Assembly: GCF_001638985.1 (NCBI RefSeq) | Contig: NW_017265136.1 | Span: forward strand, 434,001-498,000 | Length of the DNA: 64,000 nucleotides | DNA from: Phycomyces blakesleeanus NRRL 1555(-) | Lineage: Eukaryota; Mucoromycota; Mucoromycetes; Mucorales; Phycomycetaceae | Reading direction: 5' to 3' | Shown here: piece by piece, positions 24,040 through 38,982 of the stretch | Position numbering within the stretch: position 1 is the first letter of the stretch | How the letters are laid out: every line of letters starts with the position of its first letter | The notes under the pieces: model-generated | The model's input: only the letters and a program-made list of their open reading frames with translations | Database searches by the model: none | What the model was told of the DNA's origin: nothing | Position numbers and translations under genes: made by a program

Positions 24040-25475
24040 ATGGCAACCAAGAGAAACACCCAAGAGGCAAAGCCAGTCGATCTCGATCTCGACGAGGCTA
24101 TCACAAGAGGATGGGAACTTCCTGATATTAACCTCAAGGAAATCAGAGACTCGATCCCTGCCCATTGTTTCCGTCGAGATACTTTCCGTTCGTTCACCTA
24201 TGTACTCCATGATTTTACACTCATTGCAATCATTGGATACGGTGCCACCTGGATCGACACTCTATCCTCAACCCCCCTCCGCTATCTTTTGTGGAATCTT
24301 TACTGGATTGCCCAAGGTATCGTTGCTACTGGTGTGTGGATGCTTGGCCATGAATGCGGTCATCAAGCATTCAGTCCCTCAAAGGTATGTCCATAGTTTA
24401 GTCTGTTGCTATGTATTACATTGCATTGCATTGTATTGAATTGGATAATTGGATAACCTGGTATTAATCAATCAATATTTTATTCATTTTCTTGTTATCA
24501 TTAGACCATAAATGATACTGTCGGTATGATTCTTCACTGTGGCTTGCTCGTCCCTTACTTCTCCTGGAAGTTCTCTCACTCTAGACATCACAAATCAACT
24601 GGTCATTTGACAAGAGATACCGTAAGTATCATTACTACTGCTATAAAAATAATAATAAAAGGAAGAAGGAGATACTTTTGCTTTGATATGTACATTTGTG
24701 TACATTGGAACGGTTTATATGAATAATAAATATGATTTCTAACAATAAATATATATTATGTAATAAATAGGCTTTTGTACCTAGAACTCGTAGCTCCTAT
24801 GGATTGCCTCCTCTCAACGAAGATCCCGAAATGGATGGTCCTCACAGTGTGTTCGAAGAGACTCCTATCGTATTACTGTTCGATGTGTTCAAGTTCCTTT
24901 TCTTCGGGTGGCCTTACCATCTCCTTACCAATGCTGCTGCTCAAAAGGGAAGTGGCTGGATGTCTCACTTCAACCCCAATTGCGAAATCTTTGAGGACAG
25001 CCAGAGAGCAGAGGTCTTTCAGTCCATCATCGGTGTGTTTTCTGTGATCGGCGGGCTGTTTTATGCCTCGAGTATCTACGGATCAATGGCCGTAATCAAG
25101 TTCTATGTCGTGCCTTACTTTTACGTCCACGCCTGGTTGATTCTCATCACTTTCCTCCAGCACACCCACTACGATCTGCCTCACTACACTGCAAAGACCT
25201 GGAATTTCCAGAGAGGTGCCTCTCTGACCGTCGATCGTTCATTCGGAACAATCTTGAACCATTTCCACCACCATATCTGCGATACCCACGTTGCCCACCA
25301 TTTCTTCTCCAACATGCCCCACTATCACGCTGAGGAGGCTACTGCTCATATCAAAAAGTCTCTTGGCAAGCATTACCACTATGATGCCACCCCTATTCCT
25401 GTTGCATTGTTCTCTACATGGAAGAGCTGCCGATTTGTTGAAGATACTGGAGATGTTCGTTTCTACAAGAACTAG
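24040..25475 (+). CDS. FAD2: Delta-12 (omega-6) fatty acid desaturase
   Basis: ER membrane di-iron enzyme that converts oleate to linoleate on phospholipid-bound acyl chains. Three exons join in frame: 24040-24384, 24505-24621 and 24771-25475, giving 388 aa, normal for the fungal enzyme. The three histidine boxes are HECGH (exon 1), HSRHH (exon 2) and HVAHH (exon 3). The pattern and spacing are those of FAD2-type delta-12 desaturases, without a fused cytochrome b5 domain. Four hydrophobic spans are visible, two before box 1-2 and two in exon 3. The start ATG at 24040 gives the typical N-terminus MATKRN. A preceding frame beginning at 23920 belongs to the leader. Codon choice is biased toward C-ending codons and AAG, suggesting strong expression. 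Delta-15 activity cannot be excluded from sequence alone. Confidence 0.95.
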
Positions 25476-27628
25476 ATTATATTCATATCTATATCTACCA
25501 TTTTTCTCTCTCTCTCTCTCTCTTATCCCCTCTATTTGCTTATTCATTTTATTTTACCACCTAATTCCTTTTTACCTCTCCCTCTTCAATTCATATTTTC
25601 CAACTTCATTAAATGGCATATTCTTCTCGTAAATATATTTTTATATTATCTTTTGTTTTCATGTGGGTAGATCTAAATAAGATTCTTAAGAACATTTTTC
25701 TTTCTTTTTTTTCTTTGTGACTCAGAAAAAACAGTGTGACAGCTCCGTTTTAATCTTATTTGAAGTGTCAATTTGTGTAACACAGTGCACACGGAATGGA
25801 AGTAAAAGTTTATCTTTTGTTGGACAAAAAAATAAATAAATTTAAACCAATTTTTTGGTTTTGTATTTACTTTGGACTTACCAATGACCAAAGTTTAAAA
25901 GGCAAACAACACAGATACAAAAAAAAAGTGAAAAAGATATACATATTATTTATTCAAAATCGTATTATTTTTTTGATCTTTTTTCTTATTTCTGATCTAA
26001 TTTTTTCTTGCTTTCTATATATATTTTATATCATTAATATTAGTGTTACTCTGTGCAACTTTATCCAAAAGAAAAAAAAAACCATTTAACTACTATACGC
26101 GTATTTATATTATATATAATATATTATGTCTGCAAAGCGGGTAATATGTTAATCATAAAATACTCTCTCTCTCTCTCTCTTTTTTTTTCTTCTTTTTTGT
26201 AAGTCACAGCCAATCGAGCGAATCAAATGAATACAATTTACAAAAAAAAAAATCCGAAAGGCCCAAACAATATGATATTTGACTTTAACTACTATCATCA
26301 TCAATGATAAAATATGCTATCTTATGTTATCTTACAGCCGTATATAATAAATGTTCTTTTTTTTCCAACATCTTGTTTTATTTCATAAACTAATCAGTTT
26401 CTTGCTCAAAATAATTAATAAGTATATATATTTTTGTAAGAATTTGTTGTTTAAAAGCCATATATTCCATTGGTCATCTTCTTAGTAATTAAAAGAAAAT
26501 TGAAAGTATATAAAAAAAGAGCATTTAATTAATATATGTTTCCAAGCAGGATCTATATTTATATATAAATATATAAAGCGAGAGGAGGCTAGACAAAACA
26601 TAGCAGCAAATGTATCTTGCACATATTTTACACAATGGTAATTGTGTGTTATATCGACATGTACAGTAGGGCAACAGTTCTACTTACGGACTGGATATCA
26701 CAATCTAACAACCGGCTTTATAAAAGCCAACCTCTAACCGGTAGCGCAAACAAGATCCCAGTGAATACTTGAACTAATAGCTCTATAAAGAATATTTAAG
26801 AAACTGTAGCGAGAGATATTATTATAAGCATTAGTGGGTGAGTATACAAAGTATGAAATAAAGATAAAAGGAAATATTAATCAACATCACAGTTGGTGTA
26901 GAAAAACTGAAAAGCTTAAAATTAGTTCAAATGCAAATTAGTTAAAAGCAAGTGCTCATAATACCATCTATTCCATAAGGTAAACATGTTTCATTGCATG
27001 TTTTTCTAGGCCTTGCACAATATGGCACACCCCTTTCACCAAAAGAATAACCTTTTCCTCAACTCAATTGACAATGAAAGAAGACTAGCCAGTCAGAGTC
27101 GTTTGAACTTTTTTTTTTGGAACTTTATTTCAAAAGTTCAAATTTTCTGACTTTTAAACGTCTCGTCCAATAATACATCTTAAAAGTTTTGAGCATTTTT
27201 CTGAACTTTTAGTCTGTCCTCACCAAATAATGGTAATTTACAATCTAAAACTCAAGTTTACATAGAAATAAAGAACATTTGAACGATATTGTTTCAAGTC
27301 CATTAAGCAAAATCATAACAAAATACAGTACCACAGAAACTACTTTATTTCTTTGTCTAATTGAGAATAGCAAGACCACATTTGAGGATAAGACCAAAAT
27401 CAACCAACAAATTCTGTGCAAGTGAATGCCTAGAAGAAATCCCCCCAAAAAAAAGTATGCCAAACTTCAGACATCCAAAAAAAGCAAGAGAAGTCACCCT
27501 CACAGTCATGGTCGAATTTTTTTTCAGGCCAAGGAAAGAAAGTGTAAAAAAAAAAAAATTAAAAAATTAAAAAAAAAAAAGTAAAATAAAATAAAAAATA
27601 ATAATAATTTACAAATCCATCGATCGAC
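25476..27628. other. Intergenic region between FAD2 and UTP14
   Basis: About 2.15 kb of AT-rich DNA with no gene recognised. It holds a CT tract directly after the desaturase stop (25505-25525), a second near 26164-26180, an inverted repeat at 27092-27151, and A/T homopolymers before UTP14. Confidence 0.55.
27092..27151. repeat. Imperfect inverted repeat, ~20-bp arms
   Basis: The left arm GTCAGAGTCGTTTGAACTTT and the reverse complement of the right arm, GTCAGAAAATTTGAACTTTT, share GTCAGA and TTTGAACTTT with a few mismatches in between. It is separated by a T-rich spacer and could be a hairpin or the trace of a small element. Confidence 0.5.
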
Positions 27629-30600
27629 ATGCCTCCTCAACAACACAAAGGAAAGAAAGGACCTGTCAAGGGATCCAAGGGTGCTCCTAATAAAGGAAAG
27701 GGAAAGGCAAGAGTTCCCTATAAAACCAACATAGCCGACGTCTTTGAAGCCGACGATGACAAACAGCGCTTGTCTCGTAAAGGTCACGATTTGGACGAAG
27801 TAGACGATTATGAATACAATGTTGGAGAGATCCAGGATGAGGATGACGAAGAAATCGATTCCGATGAGGCATTCGATGAGTCTGACGATGAGAAGTTTGA
27901 AAGTTTCAAGTTCCACGGCTCCACAAAGGTAAAAAAAAATATACCAAAATCCAAAAAAAATGAAGCAATAACATACTGATATATGTTTATTACTATAATT
28001 GATATTGCTATTAGGCTGATGAGAAGAAAAAGATGAAGAAGCCAAAGAGCTATAACATTGACGCCAATTCTGAAGATGAAAATGTTTCTGAGGAGGAAAT
28101 TGATCTCAATGAATCCGAGAACGAAGACGAAGGTGACAGCAACTCTGAAGATGGTGAAGATTACGTCGATCTTTCGGATATGCTCAACGATCCCGCTAGC
28201 AGTGAACTCAAAAAGACTGTAAAGAATTTGATGCCTGTTACTGATAGCAGTGACGACGAAATGGACAACTTTGATTTTGAGGATGACAGCGAAGAAGATG
28301 AAGATGAAGATGAAAAGGAAGACGAAGCTGCAGAAGAAGAAAGTGACGACGAAAATGACGAAAAAATCGTATCTTTCATTGATAGTCTGGAAAACAAGAA
28401 ACGCAAAAAGGGCGAGAATGATGGCACCAACAAGAAAAAGAAACATATCCCAGAACGCACTGAAGTCTATCAGGAAAACGAATTCAACTTATTGGCACGC
28501 TCTTCCGAGTCAAACGATGGAAAGAAGAAGAAGATCGATATGAATGATTTGATGGGATCTTTCAGTAACGAAGTTGGATTTGAATCGATGAGAAAGAGCT
28601 TACTTGCTTTGGACGGTAAAGGAAAGCATGCTGTCAAGCGCGCACTTGATGCCCCTTTGCCCAAGCGTCTCCAGGATCGTATGGAGCGACAGGCTGCATA
28701 CAACGAAGCCAACAAGGAGATTGCTCGTTGGCAACCAACTGTCAAGAAGAACCGTGAAGCAGATCATCTTACTTTCCCCATGCAGGGTGCTGCTGTCGAG
28801 AAGATGTCGAGCGCAAACTTGGCCAGCAAATTCAAGCCAGAAACTGATATGGAAAAAGAAATTGAAAAAGCACTCGAGGAAGCTGGCATGAAGGATGAAG
28901 AGCTCGAAGAATTCGAAGCTTTGAAGCTCAACAAGCTCTCTGTCGAAGAAGTAGAAAAGCGCCGTAATGATTTGCGCTTGATGCGTGAGCTGATGTTCCG
29001 TCACGAAATCAAGGCCAAGCGTCTCGGAAAGATCAAGAGTAAGAGTTATCGTAAGCTCCAGAGAAAGGAAAAGGCAAAGCTCGAGCTCCAGATCAAGCAG
29101 ATGGAGGAGGTCGATCATGGTATTACTCACGAAGACCAAGTCAAGGCTGCCATGGACCGTGCAGAAGAGCGTATGTCATTGAAGCACAAGAACACTGGTC
29201 AGTGGGCTAAGCGTGCACTTGCCAGAGGTAACCAAGACGAGGGTACACGTGAAGCTATCATGGATCAGCTGAGACGTGGTGAGCAGCTTAAGCGTAAGGT
29301 ACAGGGTCGTGATTCAGATGATGGATCCGAAGATGAGAGTGAAGAAGAAGATCTCGATGTTACCGATAAAGAGGAAATTATGAGACAGTTGGCTAAGCTC
29401 GAGGACGAACCCACAAAAGCAGCAAAGGGCTTGATGTCCATGAAGTTCATGCAAGAAGGAGAAAAGAGACAGAAGGAGGCTACTGATGCCCAGATCGACT
29501 CTTTCAAAGACGAATGGCTCAGTGATGATAGTGATGAAGAAGGAGGCTCAACTGAAAAGACTGAGAAAGAAGTACCTACTCATTCAATTGTCGAAAATAA
29601 CCCTGGTCGTATGGCATTTGGTGCCAAGAAGGTATACTCAAATGCAAAAAAAAAATGCAAAAAAAATATGTTTTTGACCATTTTTTCCTTGTATTTTGGC
29701 GTGGGTATGTATGTTATATTAGAACGATCCTAATGCTACCAAGACTATCAAGACGACCACTTCTTCAAAGATCAATGTTGAATTGAACGATGCTGGTCAG
29801 ACCAAGAAGATATCTCATTCTGCATCCCACAACACTCGTACATCTGGTCCTATTGACACAAAGGCCATCCAAAAGAATGCAAGCCCACTGGCAGATCTTG
29901 ATGATCAGACCACTGCTAACCCCTGGCTTCAGCATGATACTTCTCGTCTTGGAAAGAGAGCCGCCAAGGCCAACAAAGCAAATGCTAGCAAGTCAGAAAA
30001 CAAATCAGAACACAACATTGAGAAGATCAAGAAGTTACAAAAGGATACCAAGGCAGCAGAAGATGTAGACGATGTCAAGCTTGATTTGACCAAGACCTTA
30101 ACCATGACTGCAACACCAACACAAGCAAATAAGAAACAGAAAATCTCCGCCACTGTCACAGTTTCATCAACACCAGCAGCGGCGGCGTCAGATAGTGAAG
30201 ACGACGACGAAGCAGAAGAGCGTGTCGAATTCACTCAGCGTGAGCTTGTTGCACGGGCATTTGCTAATGACGATGTGGTCGCGGAGTTTGAGGAAGAGAA
30301 GAAGAAGGTAGTAGAGGAAGACGATGACAAGGTAGAAGACCTTACATTACCGGGATGGGGTAGCTGGGGTGGTAAGGGTGTCAGGGCACCAAAGAAAAAG
30401 AAGAAGTTCACTCGCACAATCAAGGGTGTTGCCCCCAGTGAGAGAAAGGATGTAAAACTTTCGAACGTCATTATCAATGAAAAGAAGAACAAAAAGGTTA
30501 GTTTGAAACTCTTAGATAGTATGTGTGTATACTGCGTTGTTTGTGAATCATGTCAAACTGACATACACGCGATGTTTTTTTCTCTCGTTGTTTTCTTAGG

Positions 30601-30785
30601 CCGAAAAATACCAGGTTACGCATGTACCCTTCCCCTTCCAAAACATGGAGCAGTACGAGCGTTCTCTGCGTGCTCCTGTTGGTAAGGAATGGAACACACG
30701 GGAAACTTTCCAGAAGATGACCAAGCCAAGAGTGATTACAAAGCTTGGCGCAGTCATCGACCCTCTTTCTGCCCCGTTCAAATAA
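27629..30785 (+). CDS. UTP14: U3 snoRNP-associated protein Utp14 (SSU processome)
   Basis: Nucleolar component of the small-subunit processome that activates the DEAH helicase Dhr1 to release U3 snoRNA from pre-18S rRNA. Four exons join in frame: 27629-27928, 28015-29631, 29723-30496 and 30600-30785, giving 958 aa. The N-terminal third is strongly acidic (Asp/Glu/Ser tracts at 28060-28370) after a basic start. The conserved Utp14 core follows (ALDAPLPKRLQDRMERQAAY, KSKSYRKL, RMSLKHKNTGQWAK, NPWL). The C-terminus carries the family ending PGWGSWGG, then FPFQNMEQYERSLRAPVGKEW and PRVITKLGAVIDPL. It is convergent with the RhoGAP gene, 357 bp apart. All introns are GT-AG. Identification is secure. 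Confidence 0.96.
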
Positions 30786-31042
30786 ATATATTGCATCAAT
30801 GGGTATATTACCCCTATTATTTTCTCTTTCATCAAGCTTGCATAAATAAATAAACAAAAACACTGTATTAAGGGACTAGACAACTATGTATTATTATTAT
30901 TTTCATTTTGATTTGGTTTGGTTTGCTCTAAGTGTACCAAGTGGGATTTTTTTTTCAAGTCTATATTCCATTAAATAATTATCCGTGTATTTTGGTCTAT
31001 ATCAGTAAATATATCTAAGTATGTTATGTTATGTGATGTGCG

Positions 31043-31074
<32 letters not shown>

Positions 31075-31142
31075 CGTGTGTGTGTGTGCGTTTGCTTTTG
31101 AGTTTGATTGTGTGTTTGTGTGTATATATATATTCTAAATGC
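30786..31142. other. Convergent intergenic region, UTP14 / RhoGAP
   Basis: Shared 3' flank. It contains several AATAAA-like strings just after the UTP14 stop and (TA)n then (TG)n tracts at 31044-31090. No gene was seen. Confidence 0.6.
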
Positions 31143-34100
31143 CTATAACTGCTTCCTATCAAGGCCTTGAAATAGAGAAGAGCTTTGTGGCCGAGAAGAC
31201 CTTTTTCGGATCGAGGGTAGGCGCACGTTAGGCTCAAAAAGTGAATGAACATTCTGAAGTAAAAATTGGACGATTTGGATTTTGGCGCCAGTATCCTCCA
31301 TTGAATATCCTTCAGCCATATTTTGCATTAATGTAGGACCAAAGACGACGGCAATATTTTTGATTGTCATAAGATTGTATTTACTCATTTGTTGCACCCT
31401 GTTGATTATTAAGTTTATTATTATTATTATTATTATTATTTAAAAAAAACGCCACATACACAATGATTAATAAAAAACAAAACAAAGCAAAGCAAAGGCA
31501 AAAGCATGATATTATTTACCTGTCAAGATGGAGCAATAGATATTGAATAGTATCGTAATTTTCAATTGGAAGTGCTTTCAACAAATATTTCAACCGTTCT
31601 AATGTCTCTCTTTCATCTTGAAGGTCTGTTCCGCAGAATATACACATTAGTCACAGATGGATGTGGTATGAATAAAAAGATGCTTATCAGAAAACAAAAA
31701 AGTCAATTATGAATTACCCATAGAGCTAATGAACTTTGCATACAATTCCTCAGTAAACAATGGTTGTGGCAGGCTCCGGAAATACTGTTTTAATACACTG
31801 GTGACCGCGCACACATCTTCCCAATCGTTCTCGTTGCACAGATTAAGAGAATTATCTTGGTCGAAAGCGTCTTGAATGGATCGTATCTGAGCTGCTCCCC
31901 CTGATTTACGGTAGATACCTTCAAACCGCATGCCTATACATAGGGTACATTGTCTTTAGGAGACACTTTGCGTAATAAAAGACGATCTTTTGTATTACCT
32001 CGTTCCTCAACAGCTTCAACACATGCTTGAACAAGGAGTGGTATCATACCTCCTTCTATTTGGATCTGTTTTATAAGGCTATTTCCAAACATACTAGATC
32101 CTTTATACATTTATAAATATATGTACGTATACAAAGTCCCCCACATGGCGTGTTACTAACTTGTACTATATGCATGTCAACAAACATACCTTTTTGGATA
32201 GTCTTCTCATCTCGAGTAGGATCATGACTAGCGCTTTCGTTCCCACATGCCCGGGAAAAGCTAGTTAAGCACTTTGAGTGACAAACAGCGTTGCAATCAG
32301 AGACTACGCAACCCCAATATGGTGTACGATCAACAAGTTAATATATGCGCTTTCGCTTTCGCTTTCTATCTTTCTCTCTCTCTCTCTATCTGTACGCATA
32401 TATATGCGTGGGTCTATGTACACCTTACCTTGACATTTGAGCTCAGTCCCGCCCCACATCTTATCTCCACATACTTCGCATTTTATAGGTCTTCTGGATT
32501 TCGAAGGTTTAAAATAATGCCCTTTGATAGAGAGAGACGCCTGGCTTGAATTCCCCCGAGTCTGGGATAGAGCTGTATCACTTGGTTTTGAGAAATCTCT
32601 TGAAGAATCAGATGACATGTGGTCCCTCTCCTCCTCAGCCATCTTTGGCGGATAAAATTTTGTGTTCGAGTCACTTCCACCAAATATACCAAGAACAGCA
32701 TCCTTTGTTCGCTTGAATTTAAAGAGTTTGTTAGACTCTGGAGAGATTCCTGCTGTGGAGTTAGGAACCGAACGTTCTTGTTTTGATTTGTTACTTGGTC
32801 CTAAAGCAATGCTGTTTATGTTGTAAGTACTGTCCTGAGACTTGCTCTTTGTTGATTGATATATATTGTCTGATGAATCTGTTTTCAGAAAACTAGTACT
32901 CGCAATAAACGCCATGGCTTCTTTTTCGCGGCGGTCCATACGCATTGAAAGCTCATTGTTCATGGCTGTAAGCTCCGCATTTTTTGTGTTGATCATGACC
33001 ATCTCATTAATGATACTATCTCTTGCCGTGACAAGTTTATCATAGGATTCTTTGGCGCAGCTAATATCCGACCTAATTGATTTTAACCGGGATTTGTAGG
33101 CTTCCTCTAGAATATCCCAATTGGCCGGAACATCTTTAGGTCTTTTAATACGTTATAAAGAATAGATATCAAATATATAATAGTCAATATCTTGGTTTAT
33201 CGTAAACATGGCTCTAATAGACTTACTTTGTCGAGGTGGCTTGAGCTTTTACAAAAGCTTCTTCAATCTCAGACATCATATTATCTCTCTGAGACCGAAG
33301 AGTGTTACAAGCCTGTTCAAGACCATGCTTAGCTTTGCAAAGACAATCAATTTCTGATCCCATTAATTCGGCATATTTGTCACCATCAAATGTAGGAAGT
33401 AATTGAGTACACAGAGTGGAGGATTTTAGCTTTTCAAGAAGAGCTTCGGCTTTGCGACGGGCTTCTACTTCGTCTAAATACTCCTTTTTTATGGTCTGTA
33501 TATTGTTTAGGTCCTTGCTACATGATGTCTAGTAACAGTTATCAGCCTTGACACACAGCAATTACGATTTGGTTTGATTTTTTCTTTTCTTATTCTTAAA
33601 AAATAATAACAATAACAATAACAATAACAATAGAAAACAATTAATTGCCAGATTGCCCTACCTTGAAATTCTTAAATTTTCTTTCCGACTCATGAAGACG
33701 TCGTTTGGCTCTCTCAAGTTGTTTTACAAGAACGTCCTTTTCAAGACTTTCATCCACCGATATCTGGGATGATAATCGGGACTCGGCTGTTCTTCTTTGA
33801 ATGGCTGGCCTTTCTCGATGTGTTTCGTCAACATTGCTGTCTGGGCATACTTGATTTTGGATTGAACGCATTCCCCTTTTGTTACCCAAAAGTATTGCAA
33901 TTTCGTCCATGTTTTCTTGTTCTCGACAGGATTGCATTACAGTATTCTTTCTCCCAGGAGGCTCTATTAAAATTAAATATAAGAAAAATACAAAAAAAAA
34001 TACAAGAATAAAACACAGTATGCCAGGTTTTTGTTGTTGTTGTTAATTTTATTTTATTTTATTTAATATTAGTATTGCTGCTTCTATTGTATTATATTAC

Positions 34101-35187
34101 ATTATATTATATTATATTACTTGCACAGCATACCAATTGATCTACAACCATCAACTGAAATATGATTTGGCCGATGTCTGGATCGTCTACTAAATGAAGG
34201 AACTCTTACTGGACCTATCGCGTGGTGATTCTTCCGAGCATAATGTTCTTTTGGATGTACAGGTTTTTCTTTCGGGGGCATAGTAGTGTGGTCAGGGCGC
34301 TGCGTATTTACGCAGATACATATACGCATAAAAGTATTCATTGGTCTACAGGTCAGTCTATTGAATGCCAATGTGTATATGTATATGTAAAAATAAAAGA
34401 ATAAAATAAAATATAATAAAGTAAAGTAAAATACAATAAAATAAAGCTTACACTAGATGTAGATCTGTTAAACGACTCCAGTGTTTGGGAATTCGGGTGA
34501 CTGGCAGTAGAAAGGGTTAATCGAGATGGATTTTGATGAGGATCCTGGTCTTCATGCATTGCATGACGGTCTGAATGCTTTAGATGTTTCCAGAATACAA
34601 GTGACAAAGGAATCAAATATAGAATATAAGGTATAAAAATACAAGAGAAAAAGCAAAAAGGGAATTAAAGCAAAAATAAATCAAGAATACCAATAAATGG
34701 CTTTACAGATTAGTTGAAAGAAATATATACGTAGTTAGACAATCTACATACTTTGTCTATCTGGGTGAGAATGAGATCTTTTGATCTACCTTTTGGGTGC
34801 CAAGCGTTGTTTGGATGGTTAATCAGTCGACACACACACACACACACATATATATATACAAGAGAAACATGTATTTTATTGTATCTTTATTTTTAGAGAA
34901 GAAAATACCTGGCTGACGATCAGTAGGACAGTACCGGTGATATACATATGGCATTCTTTCTGTACTCATCTGGTCACTGGTATCACACAATAAAAAAAAT
35001 GAAAATGAAAAAAAAAACCTTAATGATTTCACAAAGTCTCTAATCCCACCAATTGAAGAGAATGCACGCCTGCAAGTTCATTGTAATGAAAACGACAGAC
35101 CTACCATTCAGGGTCAATTTTGGACAGACTGATTGTTTGATAAGACCTGGAAGCCAAAACACGATGGTAGTGGGTAAGAAGAGACAT
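31143..35187 (-). CDS. Rho GTPase-activating protein with coiled coil and C1 domain
   Basis: Predicted GAP for Rho/Cdc42-family GTPases, roughly 900 aa in about 14 exons starting at the ATG 35185-35187 (MSLLTHYHRV). From the N-terminus there are Ser/Arg/His-rich low-complexity exons (34120-35187). Two coiled-coil stretches follow (33230-33940, with KQLERAKRRLHESERKF, and 32940-33130). A Ser/Thr-rich linker leads to an atypical C1 zinc-finger (HYFKPSKSRRPIKCEVCG, LKCQG, then after an intron CNAVCHSKC). The RhoGAP domain has the arginine finger in FEGIYRKSGG, the YFRSLPQPLF block and NLMTIKNIAVVFGP. C1 plus RhoGAP resembles chimaerins and fungal Rga/Bem-like regulators, but no LIM domains were seen. 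Some N-terminal exon edges are approximate. It is likely to act in polarised growth at membranes. Confidence 0.85.
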
Positions 35188-35799
35188 CTTAAAGAATATG
35201 ATGGTGGAAAGAAAGAGAAACAGTAAATATCGCCGATCTACAATTCTTATTGAAATAATACTAATAATAATACTAATAATTATAACATCAGCAGCAGAAG
35301 CAGCAGCAACAGCAGAAACAACAACAAAAGTGCAAGATACTTAGTGCTTGATCAAATATAAAAATAGCACACTACACAGACAAAGACAGGCAAGGTTTGT
35401 TGTTGTTTGTTACCCCCCTTTGATAAAAAAGAAGATGAAGAAAAAAGTCTATATTTTGGTTTTTGGTTTTTGAGGGGGATGATAGCTTGAAATCTTGTAT
35501 TTCACCAGATATAAAAAAAAAAGTAAATCATGAATATATAAAATAAAGCATTACAAGTATGAAAAGGTTTAATACATGAGGGAGGGAGTGAAAGAGAGGG
35601 TGTTTTTTGGAGGCTAAAATTGTTAAAGCTGATACTTTATGAAAGCAAAACAAAACGTTTATCATTTTATAATGTGAAAAAGAAATAAAGTGAAAAGAAT
35701 ATCAAAGAAATTTAAGATACGACGAAAATGAAATCAGAAAAGACATGGAGGAAGATTAAAAAGAAATAGTTTAAAAGGAAGATAGAGAGAGAGAGAGGC
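35188..35799. other. Intergenic region, RhoGAP promoter / DBP2 3' flank
   Basis: Both neighbours are on the minus strand, so this holds the RhoGAP promoter and the DBP2 3' UTR. It has GCAGCA-type trinucleotides at 35289-35325 and AG-rich runs near 35580-35610 and 35780-35797. No gene was seen. Confidence 0.55.
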
Positions 35800-38480
<2,681 letters not shown>

Positions 38481-38982
38481 GATCAGTACTTTGAAAGGAG
38501 AGGGCAAGCGGAATTCAGCAACAAATAAAGAAAACAAAATTTTATTTGGAATGCCGATACAGCGTCACACTCATCAAAAATTACAATGTCCAATCATAGC
38601 ATTTTAATTCAATCTTAATGGGGGAGGATCTGTCTCATCCCCCGTTTAAAGCACCGCTTTTCTCTCTCTCTTTCTGTAATCTTGCTTTTATACGTCACTC
38701 CGAAATGACGTCCTCAGGCGATAAGTGGTGCACATAGAGGTCATTGTCTTGCCATACAAGTAAAAAAAAACGATAGAAATAAAGCAAGAATGGAAAGAGG
38801 GAGCAAGCCGTCAGGCACATATCATGCATAACTTGATTCTGTCACCACCCTTAAGCTTCCTTAAATAAATATGATGAGTTATTCTTGCAGATAGATCGTC
38901 GTTAAACTCTACATAAAGAGTGGCAGTTATCTTTTGGTCGCTTTAAAAACGGAGTCACCCTTCTTTCGCTCGTTTGTTAATC
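38481..38982. promoter_or_regulatory. Divergent promoter DBP2 / SLC49-like gene with CRE-like pair
   Basis: About 500 bp drive both genes. TACGTCA at 38691-38697 and TGACGTC at 38706-38712 are inversely arranged halves of the CRE/ATF bZIP consensus, 8 bp apart. A CT-rich tract lies next to them (38660-38672). Binding is inferred from the motif only. Confidence 0.4.

Noticed and set aside
27808..28446. 212-codon minus-strand frame rich in Phe, Val and Ile
   Set aside because: It is the antisense of the Asp/Glu/Lys-rich part of UTP14, so it only looks like a membrane protein.
34240..34330. tRNA-like GTGGTCAGGGCGCTGCG
   Set aside because: It is at an exon/intron edge of the RhoGAP gene and does not fold as a cloverleaf.
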